A stretch of 33,507 nt of DNA from Seminavis robusta (lineage: Eukaryota; Bacillariophyta; Bacillariophyceae; Naviculales; Naviculaceae). The position numbers and the translations under genes were made by a program. The stretch lies in assembly GCA_903772945.1 (NCBI GenBank), contig CAICTM010001232.1, forward strand, positions 1 to 33,507, read 5' to 3'. The notes under the pieces were generated by a model. That model ran no database searches. It was given only the letters and a program-made list of their open reading frames with translations, and was not told where the DNA came from. Below, in pieces: positions 19,000-30,190 of this stretch (positions are counted from its first letter, which is position 1; every line of letters begins with the position of its first letter).

Positions 19000-20254
19000 A
19001 TGCAAAAAGATATCTTTTTCCTCTTTCCTGCAAGAGAAGGGACTCCTCATCGGTCAGCCACTATTTTTGGTTCCTTCACATACCAAAAAGCCGAAAAGAT
19101 GGATCCCATGGAGAGAGCTCTCAACCATGACAGTCCATCCAAGGACTACATGAGCGTGCTCACCAACACCAACAGAAAGGAGGGTGTCCCCACAATTGAT
19201 GCAATCAATTTTCTATTCCGTACTGAGCAATCTACTGCCCAATTCCTAGTTGACAAGTGCATCATCTCTGTTCCCACGTTTTGTCCCCTGTGTGATGGGG
19301 CATTGGCTCCACCGAATAGGGACCAGTGCGTCAGGTGCAGATGTCGCTCCTGCAAAAGGGATAATGACAACAAAGAATGGTCCCAATCTATCTACTATGG
19401 AACTTTCTTTGCTGATCACCGTGGTGGCAAGAGACATCTAATGAAGTTTCTTTACTATTGGTTAACTGGTGCTACATCCAAACAGATTGTCACCTACACG
19501 GGCTGGTCAAAAACGAAAGTGAACCAGTGGACAACGTACGTGCATCAGTTGGATTGCGCTGTTGTGCTGAGCGAGGATGGTCAGATTGGAGGAGAAGGAG
19601 TGGTCGTGGAGATAGATGAGAGCAAGTTTGGAAAGAAGAGGAAGTACCACCGCGGCACAGGTTGAAGGTGTGGGGTGTTTGGTGGTGTGGAGTTGACAGG
19701 CGAGAGGAAGATGTTTGCTGTACGTGGAGAAGAGGGACAGCAACCCTGCTACCCTTGATCCTAAGTTCATAAGCCGGCTCCATCATCAGGAGCAACCATG
19801 GAAAGTCTACTTTGCCATTGAGTATCTGGACTTGGACTTGGAGACGGATTGAGCATTCCACTGTATCAGTGGGAGGGCGTAAATCACTCCAAGCATTTCA
19901 AAGATCCGGTTACCCAGGCACGTAGGTTTCTCGTGTGAATGACACTATTTTGATGCTACTGCTAAACTCTTTGTCTTGCGGTTTTCTCAGGTTCAACCAA
20001 CACAATTGAAGGCACCTGGAATGGTATTAAGAGGATGGTGCCGGTCCGCAAGAGGACCAAAAAGCAGGTGAGTTCAGTGCAGGAGATTGATGTTACGGGG
20101 TCTGTGCCTTCAGGAAAGTCTCTCAAAAATGCCCTCCGTTTTCCTGCAACAGGTTCAAGGCTGCTTGTTCAAGTTTGTCTGGAGGAGGAACAATGAGGGG
20201 AACCTCTGGAATGGCCTCCTTGATGCCCTTCGCAACGTCAAGTACAATTATTAG
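19000..20254 (+). pseudogene. Merlin-like (IS1595/ISXO2-type) transposase, frameshifted, with introns
   Basis: The first open part begins at 19000 or, more likely, at the ATG at 19099 (MDPMERALNHD), and runs to 19665. It contains an N-terminal zinc ribbon (FCPLCDG ... CVRCRCRSC), then SIYYGTFF and the first catalytic aspartate in EIDESKFGKKRKYHRG (GAT at 19615). This is the layout of IS1595-type transposases. Right after RG the frame shifts, and again a few codons later (VEGV / FGGVELTGERKMFAV), and the second catalytic region is scrambled. The C-terminal part is clear: VNHSKHFKDPVTQ, intron 19922-19990, STNTIEGTWNGIKRMVP and KRTKK (third catalytic region), intron 20068-20152, then GCLFKFVWRRNNEGNLWNGL to TAG at 20254. 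Eukaryotic members are the Merlin superfamily. This copy cannot make a full transposase. Terminal repeats were not found. Confidence 0.8.
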
Positions 20255-21629
20255 AGTATTGGCTGTAGTGTAGTGGAGGTGGTGATGATACTTGTAGTAA
20301 ATGGTCTAAGTCGGTACTAGATCTGTTTTTTGTGAAAATCGTGACTGAAGTGTAGAGTGTAGCTTTTTTTGTGTGTGTGTGCGTTTCATACAGAAGACAA
20401 AGTAGGGGCGTTTTCAGGGCAGAGAATTGTGTGCAGTCACCGGTGACAGACAAAAATCATGATCTCTTGATTTCACTATGGAGATTAAGTAGCAGACTAG
20501 GTTTACGGGGTGACCACTGGGCACCTCTCTCGATGACTCTACAAAGCAGGCCGGTTTATCTACGTATACGTATGAAGAACATATAAAAAACTCAACCGAT
20601 GCTTCAGTTGTGCTTGTCGCTGGAGGGACTGCCAAAAATGGTTTTTACATGGTGGGGGAGTGATAGTGGACTTTAGCCTCGTCGTTAATAGTAGCTTTGG
20701 CGGAAGTGGGGTGGCTACAGTATGGTACCAAACTACCAGGTATCGGTATCTACCGTCTACCGTACCGGTAAGCCATAGTCAACATCAACAGCGAAGCTGT
20801 CATCAGTGAGAGTCTAGCTAGTCCAGAAAAGCTGAAAAGCTGAAAAGACTGCACTTCGATTTGGATACTCTAGCTAGATCTAGTAGAGTCTAGAGATTGG
20901 GAGTTGTTGACTCTCGCTGATGTTGCCATCCAGTCTTCTTGTCGTCCATACCGGTCGGCATTGAAGCGAAGCTCTCATGCAAATCCGATTAAGAGACATA
21001 GTCTACCGGTACCGAGTCTGTCAGTGGGAATCTTCATCACCAGTGTTTCAGCTACCGGTGTGCTAGCTATGTTGGCATGCTTGCCATTGCTCCTTTCTTG
21101 ATCTAAAGCATCCCCACCCAATAGTAGCTGTTCGTGTTGGATTTGCATTCTTATTGAGTTTCTCTCAGGTCATCGCTTCAAGTAGACGAGGAGGGACGTA
21201 AAGGTCGGTTGCCGAAGCAAAAGAGACCTCACTCCTTGCTAGGTTCTTCTCTCTTCTCGTTCAAGTGGCAATTGCTTGGCTGTCCTCCTCAACTTATATG
21301 CATCAATAGGGGCAGTTCGACTCACAGGGAAGGACTTACAACTGCATGCGGGAAAGTCGATGACAAAAGTGCGTTGTCCTAAATCATCCAATAGCCAACA
21401 AGATTCCCTTCAACGCGTGTTGCAGTCTTCTTGTGCCTCTCTGTATGCCAATGCATCGAGGTTTTAAAGCACGTTTTGCCATCGTCTGGGGTTCAACTTG
21501 ATGAACGAACTGCCCCCGCATTCACAAAACACCGCATCCTGTGAAAGTGGCAATGGTACCCTCGCTTACTATAGATCAGCCAATTGCCACTGGGTCATGC
21601 CGTACTAGTACGCATGAGGCAGGAGTATA
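20255..21629. other. Intergenic, palindrome-rich
   Basis: No gene supported. A short GT run is near 20369-20382. TACCGGTA occurs at 20763-20770 and 21004-21011, with CTAGCTAG at 20814-20821 and again near 20870. The right end of the transposon should lie in the first part. Confidence 0.45.
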
Positions 21630-22002
21630 CTATGGGGGCAAGAATCTGAAGAGTGCCCGAACCAGCCAGCAGTCATTGGTACCGGGAGGTGTGAGGAAGT
21701 ACCTCAGCAGGACTTCGGGGCGGTCCTTCGCACACGTTTTCTCTGGTGCGTTGTCGTCATCTTGGGGCTTGACGATTGTTACAGTGGCTTGAACGCTAAT
21801 CCCCCCGGTCTGTTCTTCAGCCAGGATCACCCTTGATTTCTCATCATCGTGCTGTGCTGAGTCAGCAGGTATTAGATGTACCCGGTGGCGTCGTTCCTTG
21901 CCTCAGCGTACGCTCGGCATAGTCGAGCTTTCTTCTCAATGGTGCCATGGCAAGCCTGCAACGATGGACCATATCGGTTTCAAGATCTTCATCGAAGCAT
22001 TC
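21630..22002 (-). pseudogene. Weak coding remnant, unrecognised
   Basis: Two adjacent minus-strand segments read like protein. 22002-21862 contains ECFDEDLETDMVHRCRLAMA and LRRKLDYAERTLRQG, then stops. In another frame, about 21860-21630 contains HDDEKSRVILAEEQTGG, VQATVTIVKPQDDDNAPEK and EVLLRYFLTPPG. The charged, helical composition differs from neighbouring intergenic DNA, and the two parts may be exons or a frameshifted gene. No start, domain or plausible splice pair was established. Confidence 0.25.
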
Positions 22003-24618
22003 CTGGATGGAGGCTCCTCCATTTGTAGTACATATCCGTCAGCGAAAGACTATACAATACTAGTAGCTTTGACTTGATTGCTGCTCATGGCTCTCGCAGA
22101 GTGCGGCTCTTCCTGTTGCTCGCCATGAGCAGGAAGGCGAGGCCATGCCGGAAGAAGCTTCACCAGGCAGGAGAGACATTGACAGAATCTTCTCTCTGGT
22201 GGCTACGAATACTTTGATTTTCACTTGGTGGATATTGGAACCAATGTCTTCTTAGCCCAGCTTCTTTCTGCAGAAGAGAAGGCTTTCACCAGACACCAGA
22301 GTGAAGGATCCATTTGAACGCTCCTCTCTGGATCACGCCATCGCTGTCCTGCCCGGTTAGAGTACGTCTTAGAGGGTACGCCTTGATGCTGGCAAAGTTT
22401 TGGAAACTGACAGAGTTGCGGGCCTCGTCCCATGGTTGCTTGTGTTGAAGCTCTACAAACCTTGCAAGAGCGAGCGTTGGTGGTTCTTTTTGGAACTTTC
22501 AAAGTAGGCTCGCATAGCGGTACTGACAGGCATTCATCTTGTCCAGAGGTGGCGTGCAAAAACAACGGTTACCATGAGCGTAGTTGGCTGTATACTTGCA
22601 TGTTTGTACGGCTACAGTCCAATTCTACGTTCCCACCATTTATCCTTCGTTGGGTCTTGTACGCCTCTCTTTCGAAGATTTTCCGACGGCCCCGGAAGTT
22701 GGCATCCTTCTGCTGCCCACACTTTGTTCAAAGTACTTTTGTTTGGTGTAGCCAACGAAACAGGAAGATCGACGGTGTTCCTCGTACTGGCCATGTTCTA
22801 TCAGCCCGAGTTCTGCATCAACACTAGCTAAGTGCCTTTAGCTCAAGATGGACGGTTTGAAAAACGGTGTTCGAGCATCTCTAGCTAGCTGCTTGGAAAA
22901 TACTCTGACTTCAGGGACGATTCAGGCGAGTGTTGCAAGGTGGGTTGGAGCAATACCAGTGCTGGCTCAGCACCGACAAACCTCGTGAGGCTGAGGGCGC
23001 TAGGCATGCTCCAATGTTCCAGCCCTCAAATGAACCCACTCAGGCCCTTTCCTTGGGACTGTGACTGCATTCGAAGATTCGAAGGTCCAAGGCTGCAGTC
23101 TTAACGTCTTAACCAGTAAGGATGCAAGGAGCCAACACTTTTCTTCGGGGGGGCATTGCCCTTTTTGACCGGGACCGGGACTGGTACATGTACGGTACCA
23201 AGAACTATCCACTCGTTAAGCCGGATAGGAAGCCCACAGCGGCTTTTCTCGTGTTCCGCTTCGGCAAGTTTACTTCTCTGTCTAGCTACTAGCTAGCGGC
23301 CAAGTTTACAATACAAAAGTCTAGTGCAAAGGTATCTTGCAGGACCAAGAACCAGCGAGGACCTTATCCCACCAGCCAACTACTTTCTGATGTGTTGTTC
23401 GGGCTATTGCCAAAAGGAAGTATGATAGCCCGATGGGTCTTGATTGAATCATTCAACGATGCTCACGTGCTCACCCTCCTGGCTACTTTCTTGCTCCATA
23501 CGGTATCTGAACATTAGAGTCACCGTTTTTAGTAGAGGAGGCAGGAAGATAATGCGGCAGTAGAACCATGTTGGTTACGGGTTACAGCCTCTTTACACCT
23601 CCGTTCCTACATACATCCTCCTTTGCTGTGACCTGGGAACGGTGGAGAGCTACATGTAATCCAATAGCTTCCATGCCCTACTAGCTAGCAAGTAGCTAGC
23701 TAGCTAACGATAGTCTAGTAACGATGGTCCGGTACGAGTGTGGTAGCTGGCAACGCAGGGAGAAAAGATGCAAGGAAGATCTTCCAGCGCGATGATGGTC
23801 AATGCGCGTGGTGACGTGGTGAATTCCACACCAGAAGAGCTACTATAAATAGTACCAAAAGTTCAAGGGTTGAAGTCAGGGGGGACACTTGGTTTAACAA
23901 ATGACCTGCTGTTGAACTTTCGTGCTTACGTGGTTCAATTTCGTTCCCAGTAACCATTGATTCTTAATCCTCTTTTGCTCTTCTCCTGTCACTAGTCACA
24001 TACATGTATGTGTACTATCTACAACTGTACTGCTTTGTTCTCCAAATGCCAGCTGTACAGGAGAAAAAGAAGTTGACCAGTCTGGCTAGGTCCACTGAGA
24101 AAGTTTGGAGCCAACTGGATCCCTAAAATTCGCAATCAAAATAATGACGAAGCTCTCCTCCTGCCGGTACGGAAGTACCTCCAACCTCCAACCATCCTGC
24201 CAAAAGAAAATTGTTGGCTGGTTTGGGCTTGAATGATCATTCAAGCAGCCAGCTTTGCAGCCCTGGCCACTGACCGATTAGATTAGATTAGATCAGCCCC
24301 AGTTTTCACAGATGATGATATTAAAAATAGATTCGATTCTGTTGCTAAACCGGTACTCAGTACCTCTTACTGGCAGCTCGAGAGTTCAGAGTCCAGAGTG
24401 TCCCAGTATCGGTAGTCTAGCTAGGAACCAATGATGGATTTCATGTGCACATCTCCGACTCCAAAATAAATGACGTGGACCTGAATTTGGATGACTCCTT
24501 CTAGATTCCAGATATTCACCCTCCCAAAAGCACACCCATTGATCTCACAATTTAACGCCAGAGCACTTGCAATCTTTCCACCTTCTTTCTTCACCTGACC
24601 AAAACGAAAACACCAACC
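22003..24618. other. Long gene-poor stretch upstream of the globin gene
   Basis: No gene recognised in 2.6 kb. CTAGCTAG words cluster (about 22878, 23289-23296, 23680-23706, 24416), AACCGGTA and GTACC palindromes occur near 23195 and 24352, and there is an ATTAG triplet near 24276-24293. Short open frames show no conserved motif. The last ~150 bases are the likely globin promoter and 5' UTR. Confidence 0.45.
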
Positions 24619-25630
24619 ATGAGTTTGGAAATGGAATGTACAACTCTATTCTCTGTCATTGACAGCTGGGAATCACTAAGACGCGTCCCAAACCATAACG
24701 AAGTGGCTGGAACTATCCTATTCATGCAGTAAGTTGCAGCTGGAAGTGTAGTATCTTGCATGGATTGGTGCTGCCTTCGCTCACTTTTTCTCGTCTTTAT
24801 TGCTTTGAAACAGTCTCTTCGAGTTGTGCCCTGCCACCAAGGTCCTCTTTGGCTTCCCCATGGATATGGACCCCCGATGTGAAGAAGTCAAGAATAGTCC
24901 ACGCTTCCAGACTCATGCCAAATACATGATCAATATGCTTGACAGAGCCCTCAACATGCTTGGACCTGATGCTGAGCTCCTGGGAGAAATTCTCTCTGAC
25001 TTGGGCAAGAAACATGCCAGGCTTGGCGTTCAGGAACGCTTCTTTCCTTTTATGGGAGATGCCCTCATCTTGACGCTTCGAGAAGTGCTTGGTACTGAGT
25101 TCACCCCTGATATTGAGTCGCACTGGAAGGAAGTCTACCACGCCCTCTCCACCAACATTGTCAAGTCCATGAACTCGGAGAAGTCCGTCTTGGATAGCTG
25201 GGCAAGCCTCAAAGAGACGGAGGACTACGAGGAGCGCTCCGGTTCACTCTTGTTCCGCAAGCTGTTTGCATTGTGTCCCGAAACCAAAACTCTCTTTGGA
25301 TTCCCCCTTGATTTGGACACAGAATCAGAGGTCTTGCTCAAGAGTCGACGATTCCGAATGCATAGCAAGTACTTTATTGAAATGCTGGACAAGGCACTGG
25401 GCATGGTAGAAGCGAAGCAAATGGAACAAAACCTGAAGGAACTGGGGCAGTTGCATGCAGCGTACGGAGTCAAGCCAGAGTTCTTTGCCGTCATGGGTGA
25501 AGCTCTTTTTGACACTTTGGAATCCATGCTGCCAGATCAATGGAACAAGGAACTCCATGCCCAATGGCAGGATGTGTATGCGCGGCTGTCCTCTCAGATG
25601 ATTGCTGCCATTCGACAAGCCAAGAAATAG
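24619..25630 (+). CDS. Two-domain globin (tandem globin in one chain), 2 exons
   Basis: Exon 1 24619-24728, intron 24729-24813 (GTAAGT...AACAG), exon 2 24814-25630; phase 2 is kept across the junction (CA|T gives His), giving 308 residues. The start ACCAACCATGAG has A at -3. Domain 1 (about 8-155) has LFELCPATKVLFGFP, distal His at 71 in FQTHAKYMINMLDRAL and proximal His at 104 in LGKKHARLGV. Domain 2 (about 160-305) repeats this as LFALCPETKTLFGFP, His220 in FRMHSKYFIEMLDKAL and His251 in LGQLHAAYGV. The motifs resemble neuroglobin/cytoglobin-type 3-on-3 globins. Both domains keep both haem ligands, so both should bind haem, for O2/NO sensing, storage or detoxification. No signal peptide or reductase domain is present, so it is probably cytosolic. 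It converges with the ABC transporter gene. Confidence 0.93.
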
Positions 25631-26282
25631 ACGATGCCACGAAAGGCTGGTTTGTGCTCTTGGTATAGCCAGCGGAGGCAATTTTTTGCACTGCCAGATT
25701 GTTTTGCCCAACACCAACCCAAAGATTCAGATGCATATGAAGTTATAGATCGTTCAATAGTTCATTTTTTCAAACAGAACGTGTGTTGTTGACGATCTTA
25801 GCCTGCTTTCAAATTAGTGATCAAGTTGGAGTGGAAATGATCCAACTCTGCCCAAGATCTGTCTGAGTTCCGTTCCATGGCGATGCATTTCGAATTGATC
25901 AGCCAGCCTGACCCCCGACCATGGCGTCACCATCCCTCTTCGGCTCAAGCCCAATTGCAACCTCCAGTTAAATCTTTGACCGTTCGGCAAGACACGAAAC
26001 TTAATCGAGCCAGAGTCAAGTCAAAATCCTATTTAGTCGCTGATCGCCCTTCCCTTCCCTCCTTTCTACATTTCCTGCTTGATAGTGCATGGATCCGGAG
26101 CCCAGCGCATTGGTAGCTTCCTTGTTGGCAACTTTTCATGGTGTTCCATTAGGGTTTCTTGCTTCGGCTTCCTCAATGTAACTGCAGTAGCGTTCACAAT
26201 GGCTTTGCAACTGCAGACATCGTCCACGACACAAAAGCTATGGCCTACATTTTGTAAGACGAGAACGGCACTTTAACGAACT
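25631..26282. other. Intergenic between convergent globin and ABC transporter genes
   Basis: Holds both 3' UTRs. Two short + strand open frames (25877-26116 and 26079-26276) lack recognisable motifs and are probably chance. Confidence 0.5.
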
Positions 26283-28513
26283 TTACCCTGAGGTTGTAAT
26301 CAGCTGTCTACCCATGAGCGCCCTGAAGGCACCGTCTGTCTTTTGAGCAAGCTCATCAAAAGTTCCCACTTCCGCTATTTGTCCATCCTGCAAGACGGCA
26401 ATTCTATCTGACCCTCTTATTGTGGACAACCTATGAGCAATGGAAATGACCGTCCTTCCCTTCATCACGGAGTCAATTGCTTGTTTGACAAGATGCTCGC
26501 TTTGGGCGTCCAAGGCGCTAGTAGCTTCATCCAGAATGATCACCGGAGGGTCTTTAAGTATCAGTCGAGCAATTGCAACACGCTGCTTTTGACTGTGGGC
26601 GCAGAGAGAAAATCCAATCTTGAGAAGCCCGATGCAATGCACTTCCACAACATTCTTAGCACTTGAACTTACCCTCCCGAAAGCTGTGTTCCTCGTGGCC
26701 CCACTTGAGTCTCAAGGCCGTTAGGGAATGCTTGGACAAACGGCATGACGTTTGCCAGTCTGGCTGCCTCTTCAACTTCTTCGTCGCTTGCAGTGGGTCG
26801 ACCGTATCGAATGTTCTCAGCTATGCTTCCATCCAAGAGCCAAGGTTCCTGTGAGACAATGCCAATCACAGATTGTCGCAACTCATTGGCATCCCAATCG
26901 CGGATATCTTTGTTGTCCACCAAGATTGCACCCTTGATCCCATCATTGCCATCGTTGGAACCAGCATCAATGTCATATAGACGTGTCAGCAAACTGGCCA
27001 GGGTGCTCTTTCCACTTCCTGATCCACCCACAATAGACATGATTTCTCCCGGTCGCACGGTAAGGCTGAAGTTGGGGCCCACGATGGACTTTTCTGACCT
27101 TGTAGGATAAGCGAAATGAATGTTTGAAAATTCCACCGGCAAGGGGCGGTCAAAGTTTCTGTTCGAGTCGAGCGAATTATCGCGTGATGATAACGATGAC
27201 ATTGCTGGTTTGCGATCGAGAATTTCCCAGACGCGGTCGGCTGCTGCCACAGCCTTCAAGACTTCGGCATAGGTGCCACTCAGCGAACTGACATTGCCCG
27301 CCATCAAGAGCGAGTAGAGCAGGAATCCGGTCAAATCACCAGCCGTGATAGCACCTGCTTGGACCAAGTGACCACCGTATCCCAGCACGGTCAAAATGGC
27401 GCCATTGGCACCTACGTGAACTGCTCCGTCGAACAATGCCTGCGTACGTCCCGTAGCAATGGCATGGTCATGAGCATTGGAGGCAGCCTCGCTGTATCGT
27501 TTGGATTCCAAGGATTGCGCTCCAAACTGCACCACGGTTCGAATGCCATTGAGACCTTCTTCAGCTAGTGACGACGCATGGCTGTGCAGGTCTTGTACAT
27601 GACGTTGCTTTTCTCTCAATGTCTGGCCTACTTGGCGAGCTGCCAAGAAGAGTGGTGGCAAGGTCCCCAATGACACCAATGCCAATGTTGTCGAAGTTTG
27701 AAACAGCATGACGGCAGAGCCAGTGGACATAACAATGGCTCGCATTGCCGCTACCGCTTGTGTTGTGACGGCTGATTGGATCATGGATGTATCATTGGAC
27801 AAGCGAGTCATGAGATCACCGGTTTTGGTCTTATCAAAGTATGCCACTTCTTGGTTCAGCATGGTTTGATAAAGCTCTCCCTTGAGACGCGCCACCAAGG
27901 TGTTACCAGCCTGTTGAAGCCAAAGCGTACGAGCATATACTCCTGCTCCAGCCGCCGCTGTGAGGCCAAACAATCCAGCTGCCACAAGAGTTGGTGACAC
28001 GGTAGGATCTCCACTCAATATCAAATCCAGAACTTTCCCAGAAGCCGTGGGAAGAATCAAAGTAGAGGAGCTGGTGACTAACAGCGTAGCAGCTGACCAG
28101 GCAATATAGGAATGTTCCGGCTTCGAAAATTCAGCCAAGCGACGAAGGGAGTCGATATTTTGGTCGCTGCTGCCGTCTTTGTTTGTGGTGGCATTTTGTG
28201 GATTGTCCTGTTCATCTTCTTTCTCGTTGGAGACTTGACCAGCAGTAGTTGCTTGCGTGGAAAAATGCCCAAATTGACATTCTTGGCCTCGCGTCGTTCT
28301 TTCAGGGTACCTGAGTTTGATGTAAGAGGACTGTCCTGACCCAGAATTTCTTCTTCTGTCGCCTGACAGCGACACGCCTCTGGTGGAGATGTGAGATAGG
28401 TGTCTTGGTAGGTGTCCATCACGGCGTCCCGATAGGGTCAACAAACTGCCGTAGCGAGGTATACCGGCAGCGATCCGACTACCTCGCCAATTCAGTAAAG
28501 CTCGATGTGTCAT
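26283..28513 (-). CDS. ABCB-type half ABC transporter, probably mitochondrial (2 exons)
   Basis: Exon 1 28513-26673, intron 26672-26593 (80 nt, GTAAGT...CACAG), exon 2 26592-26283, giving 716 residues. One membrane domain (ABC_membrane fold; [32 protein letters not shown]) is followed by one nucleotide-binding domain. The latter has Walker [10 protein letters not shown] (about 496-504), the Q-loop glutamine in VSQEPW (about 555), signature LSGGQ (611-615), Walker B VIILDE (631-636) and the H-loop histidine in SIAHRLST (667). All ATPase residues are present, so it should work as a dimer. The frame is open to an ATG at 28915, but I prefer 28513: from there the N-terminus ([20 protein letters not shown]) is arginine-rich without acids, like a mitochondrial or plastid presequence, and the upstream part contains TACCGGTA at 28684. 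Closest in layout to ABCB10/ABCB8/Mdl1; the substrate cannot be told. Confidence 0.92.
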
Positions 28514-28966
28514 GCTGAAATTGCATAATCTGTGGGAAAGAGGCAGCGGCAAGCCATTCAATGGCCTGCATTCACTGGCAAGCAACTTGAAACCTACCGG
28601 AACAGCAGAGTCATCGTGAGACCTGGAGAGAGTTCCAAAGAATCCCCGCACGACTCGACTGACGTCATAGCAATGAGCCAACATACCGGTACGGTAGCTG
28701 GAAAACCATCCTCGACTGGTGCGAACCTTCACATACCGTACCAGGTGAGCCAACATAGCTGGAAGAACTCTTAGACTGTCCGGACCGTTACTTTGACCTG
28801 AAGATGAGTTGGAGGGGAAGAAGGAACAGACTTTGGTCATAGGATTGTCCACTCGAGATGATGTCACCTTTGCTCGCAGTCTTTTCATCCTGATTGCAAC
28901 AACCTTCCTGTTCATGTAGCTCCAAGAAGAAGTGCGTTAGTGGTGTGGCCGATCCAGCATCTCGGG
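28514..28966. promoter_or_regulatory. Upstream region of the ABC transporter gene
   Basis: Likely 5' UTR and promoter of the minus-strand transporter. TACCGGTACGGTA begins at 28684, about 170 bases before the preferred start, and GTACC palindromes recur near 28735. The region stays open in the transporter frame as far as 28915, so an N-terminal extension cannot be excluded. Confidence 0.35.
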
Positions 28967-29239
28967 CTATCGGATGGTGCCCACAGTTATCACCGGTAGC
29001 TCAGTGTTCTCGACGAACAAAGAAGGCATGAGAATTGATTCATTCCTCTGAAGAAGTCCGATACAGTTGCACTTTGTCTTCACCTCACCGTTGATCGTGC
29101 ACATGGGGGAGAGCAAAGCAACACTGGGGATGTTGTTGCTACCGTATAACAAGTCTGCCAAGGTGAAGAACTCTCTAGTACGACAGTGAAGGATAAGAGG
29201 TACTACATACAGGCAGCCAGTTTTTAATTTCAAAGCCAC
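28967..29239 (-). CDS. Small open frame of unknown nature
   Basis: A 90-codon frame whose second half (MCTINGEVKTKCNCIGLLQR, then NESILMPSLFVENTELPVI) has protein-like composition and ends 51 bases before the extended ATG of the ABC transporter on the same strand. There is no recognised domain and no convincing upstream exon. It could be a short gene, a terminal exon or chance. Confidence 0.22.
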   Translation of the reverse strand: MALKLKTGCLYVVPLILHCRTREFFTLADLLYGSNNIPSVALLSPMCTINGEVKTKCNCIGLLQRNESILMPSLFVENTELPVITVGTIR

Positions 29240-30190
29240 CTACATGGCCAAACTGGAAGCAACTTTTAGGTAGCTTGTTGGTTGCTTTAATAAGGGCTAG
29301 TCGGGGAAACCCTCCCGGGAAGGCTGGTTCGGTGCAAAAAGAAAGGTATCTATCTACATTTACAACATGCCTCCATTGCGGTCAAAGGTACCAGTATTGT
29401 TCCTCGGAAGCAAAGTGCGTTCGAAGGGGGGCTAATCCAGCAAAAAAAAGTTTCTTTGGTCGGCAAGTGGGAGAGGAGCAATGATTGAGCACCCTTCTGA
29501 CACAGTGAATGTGCGTCACCCTGGTTGGCTTCAACTTGCCCAACTCTTCGCACATGTCATAGGCTAGCTAGCATACCGGTATCCTCAGTTGTCTAGTAGT
29601 TATGCACTACGAATACTGTGCATGGGGAGAAGTGTTGGTTCCTTGGTCCTTAGAGCACTGAAATAGAGTAGCATCCCGAGACCAAAGTTGCAGCGGCCAC
29701 TTCTCCGACTTCTCGGGGCGTGCTCCAACGCAGACTGGTGGATACATCAAAGTCTATCGTGCACTAACTGGATAAGGAAATCGAAGCTTCCTCGTGCACA
29801 GGGAGGAGCAATTCTCGCCCGCTGAAAGAGCTCTTTGTTGCGTATGCATCTATCTAGTACAGTAGTCTATCTCTAGAGCACCTTCGTTAGGTACCGGTAC
29901 CATGGTATGCCAATATAGGTCTAGGAAGAGCCTGCGGTTGGTTTTGTCCTTTCAAGGATGATCAGCCGAGCAATCATATCGATTGGAAAGCTGCAAGCAA
30001 TCGGTGGGCAACCAAACCAACAAACGGACATTGCTTCTTTCTTGGGCTCGGGCTGCATCCTTGACCCCGCTAGTACCGTAATCTCTATTGCTATAAATGA
30101 TCATTGGTGACTAGTCTATGTACATTATGTTTCAAGTACTGGTAGCGAAGTCGGGTCTAAAACGTTGCCGTCCAATTGTCCGACGGCTCA
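29240..30190. other. Intergenic, palindrome-bearing
   Basis: No gene seen. TACCGGTA lies at 29574-29581 and 29892-29899, the latter inside GGTACCGGTACCATGG; CTAGCTAG is at about 29563. Confidence 0.45.

Noticed and set aside
18000..20900. Terminal inverted repeats of the Merlin-like element
   Set aside because: No convincing inverted pair with flanking duplication could be found by eye on either side of the transposase.
28514..28915. 134-residue N-terminal extension of the ABC transporter
   Set aside because: Open frame only; it contains the intergenic TACCGGTA motif, and the downstream ATG gives a typical targeting presequence.
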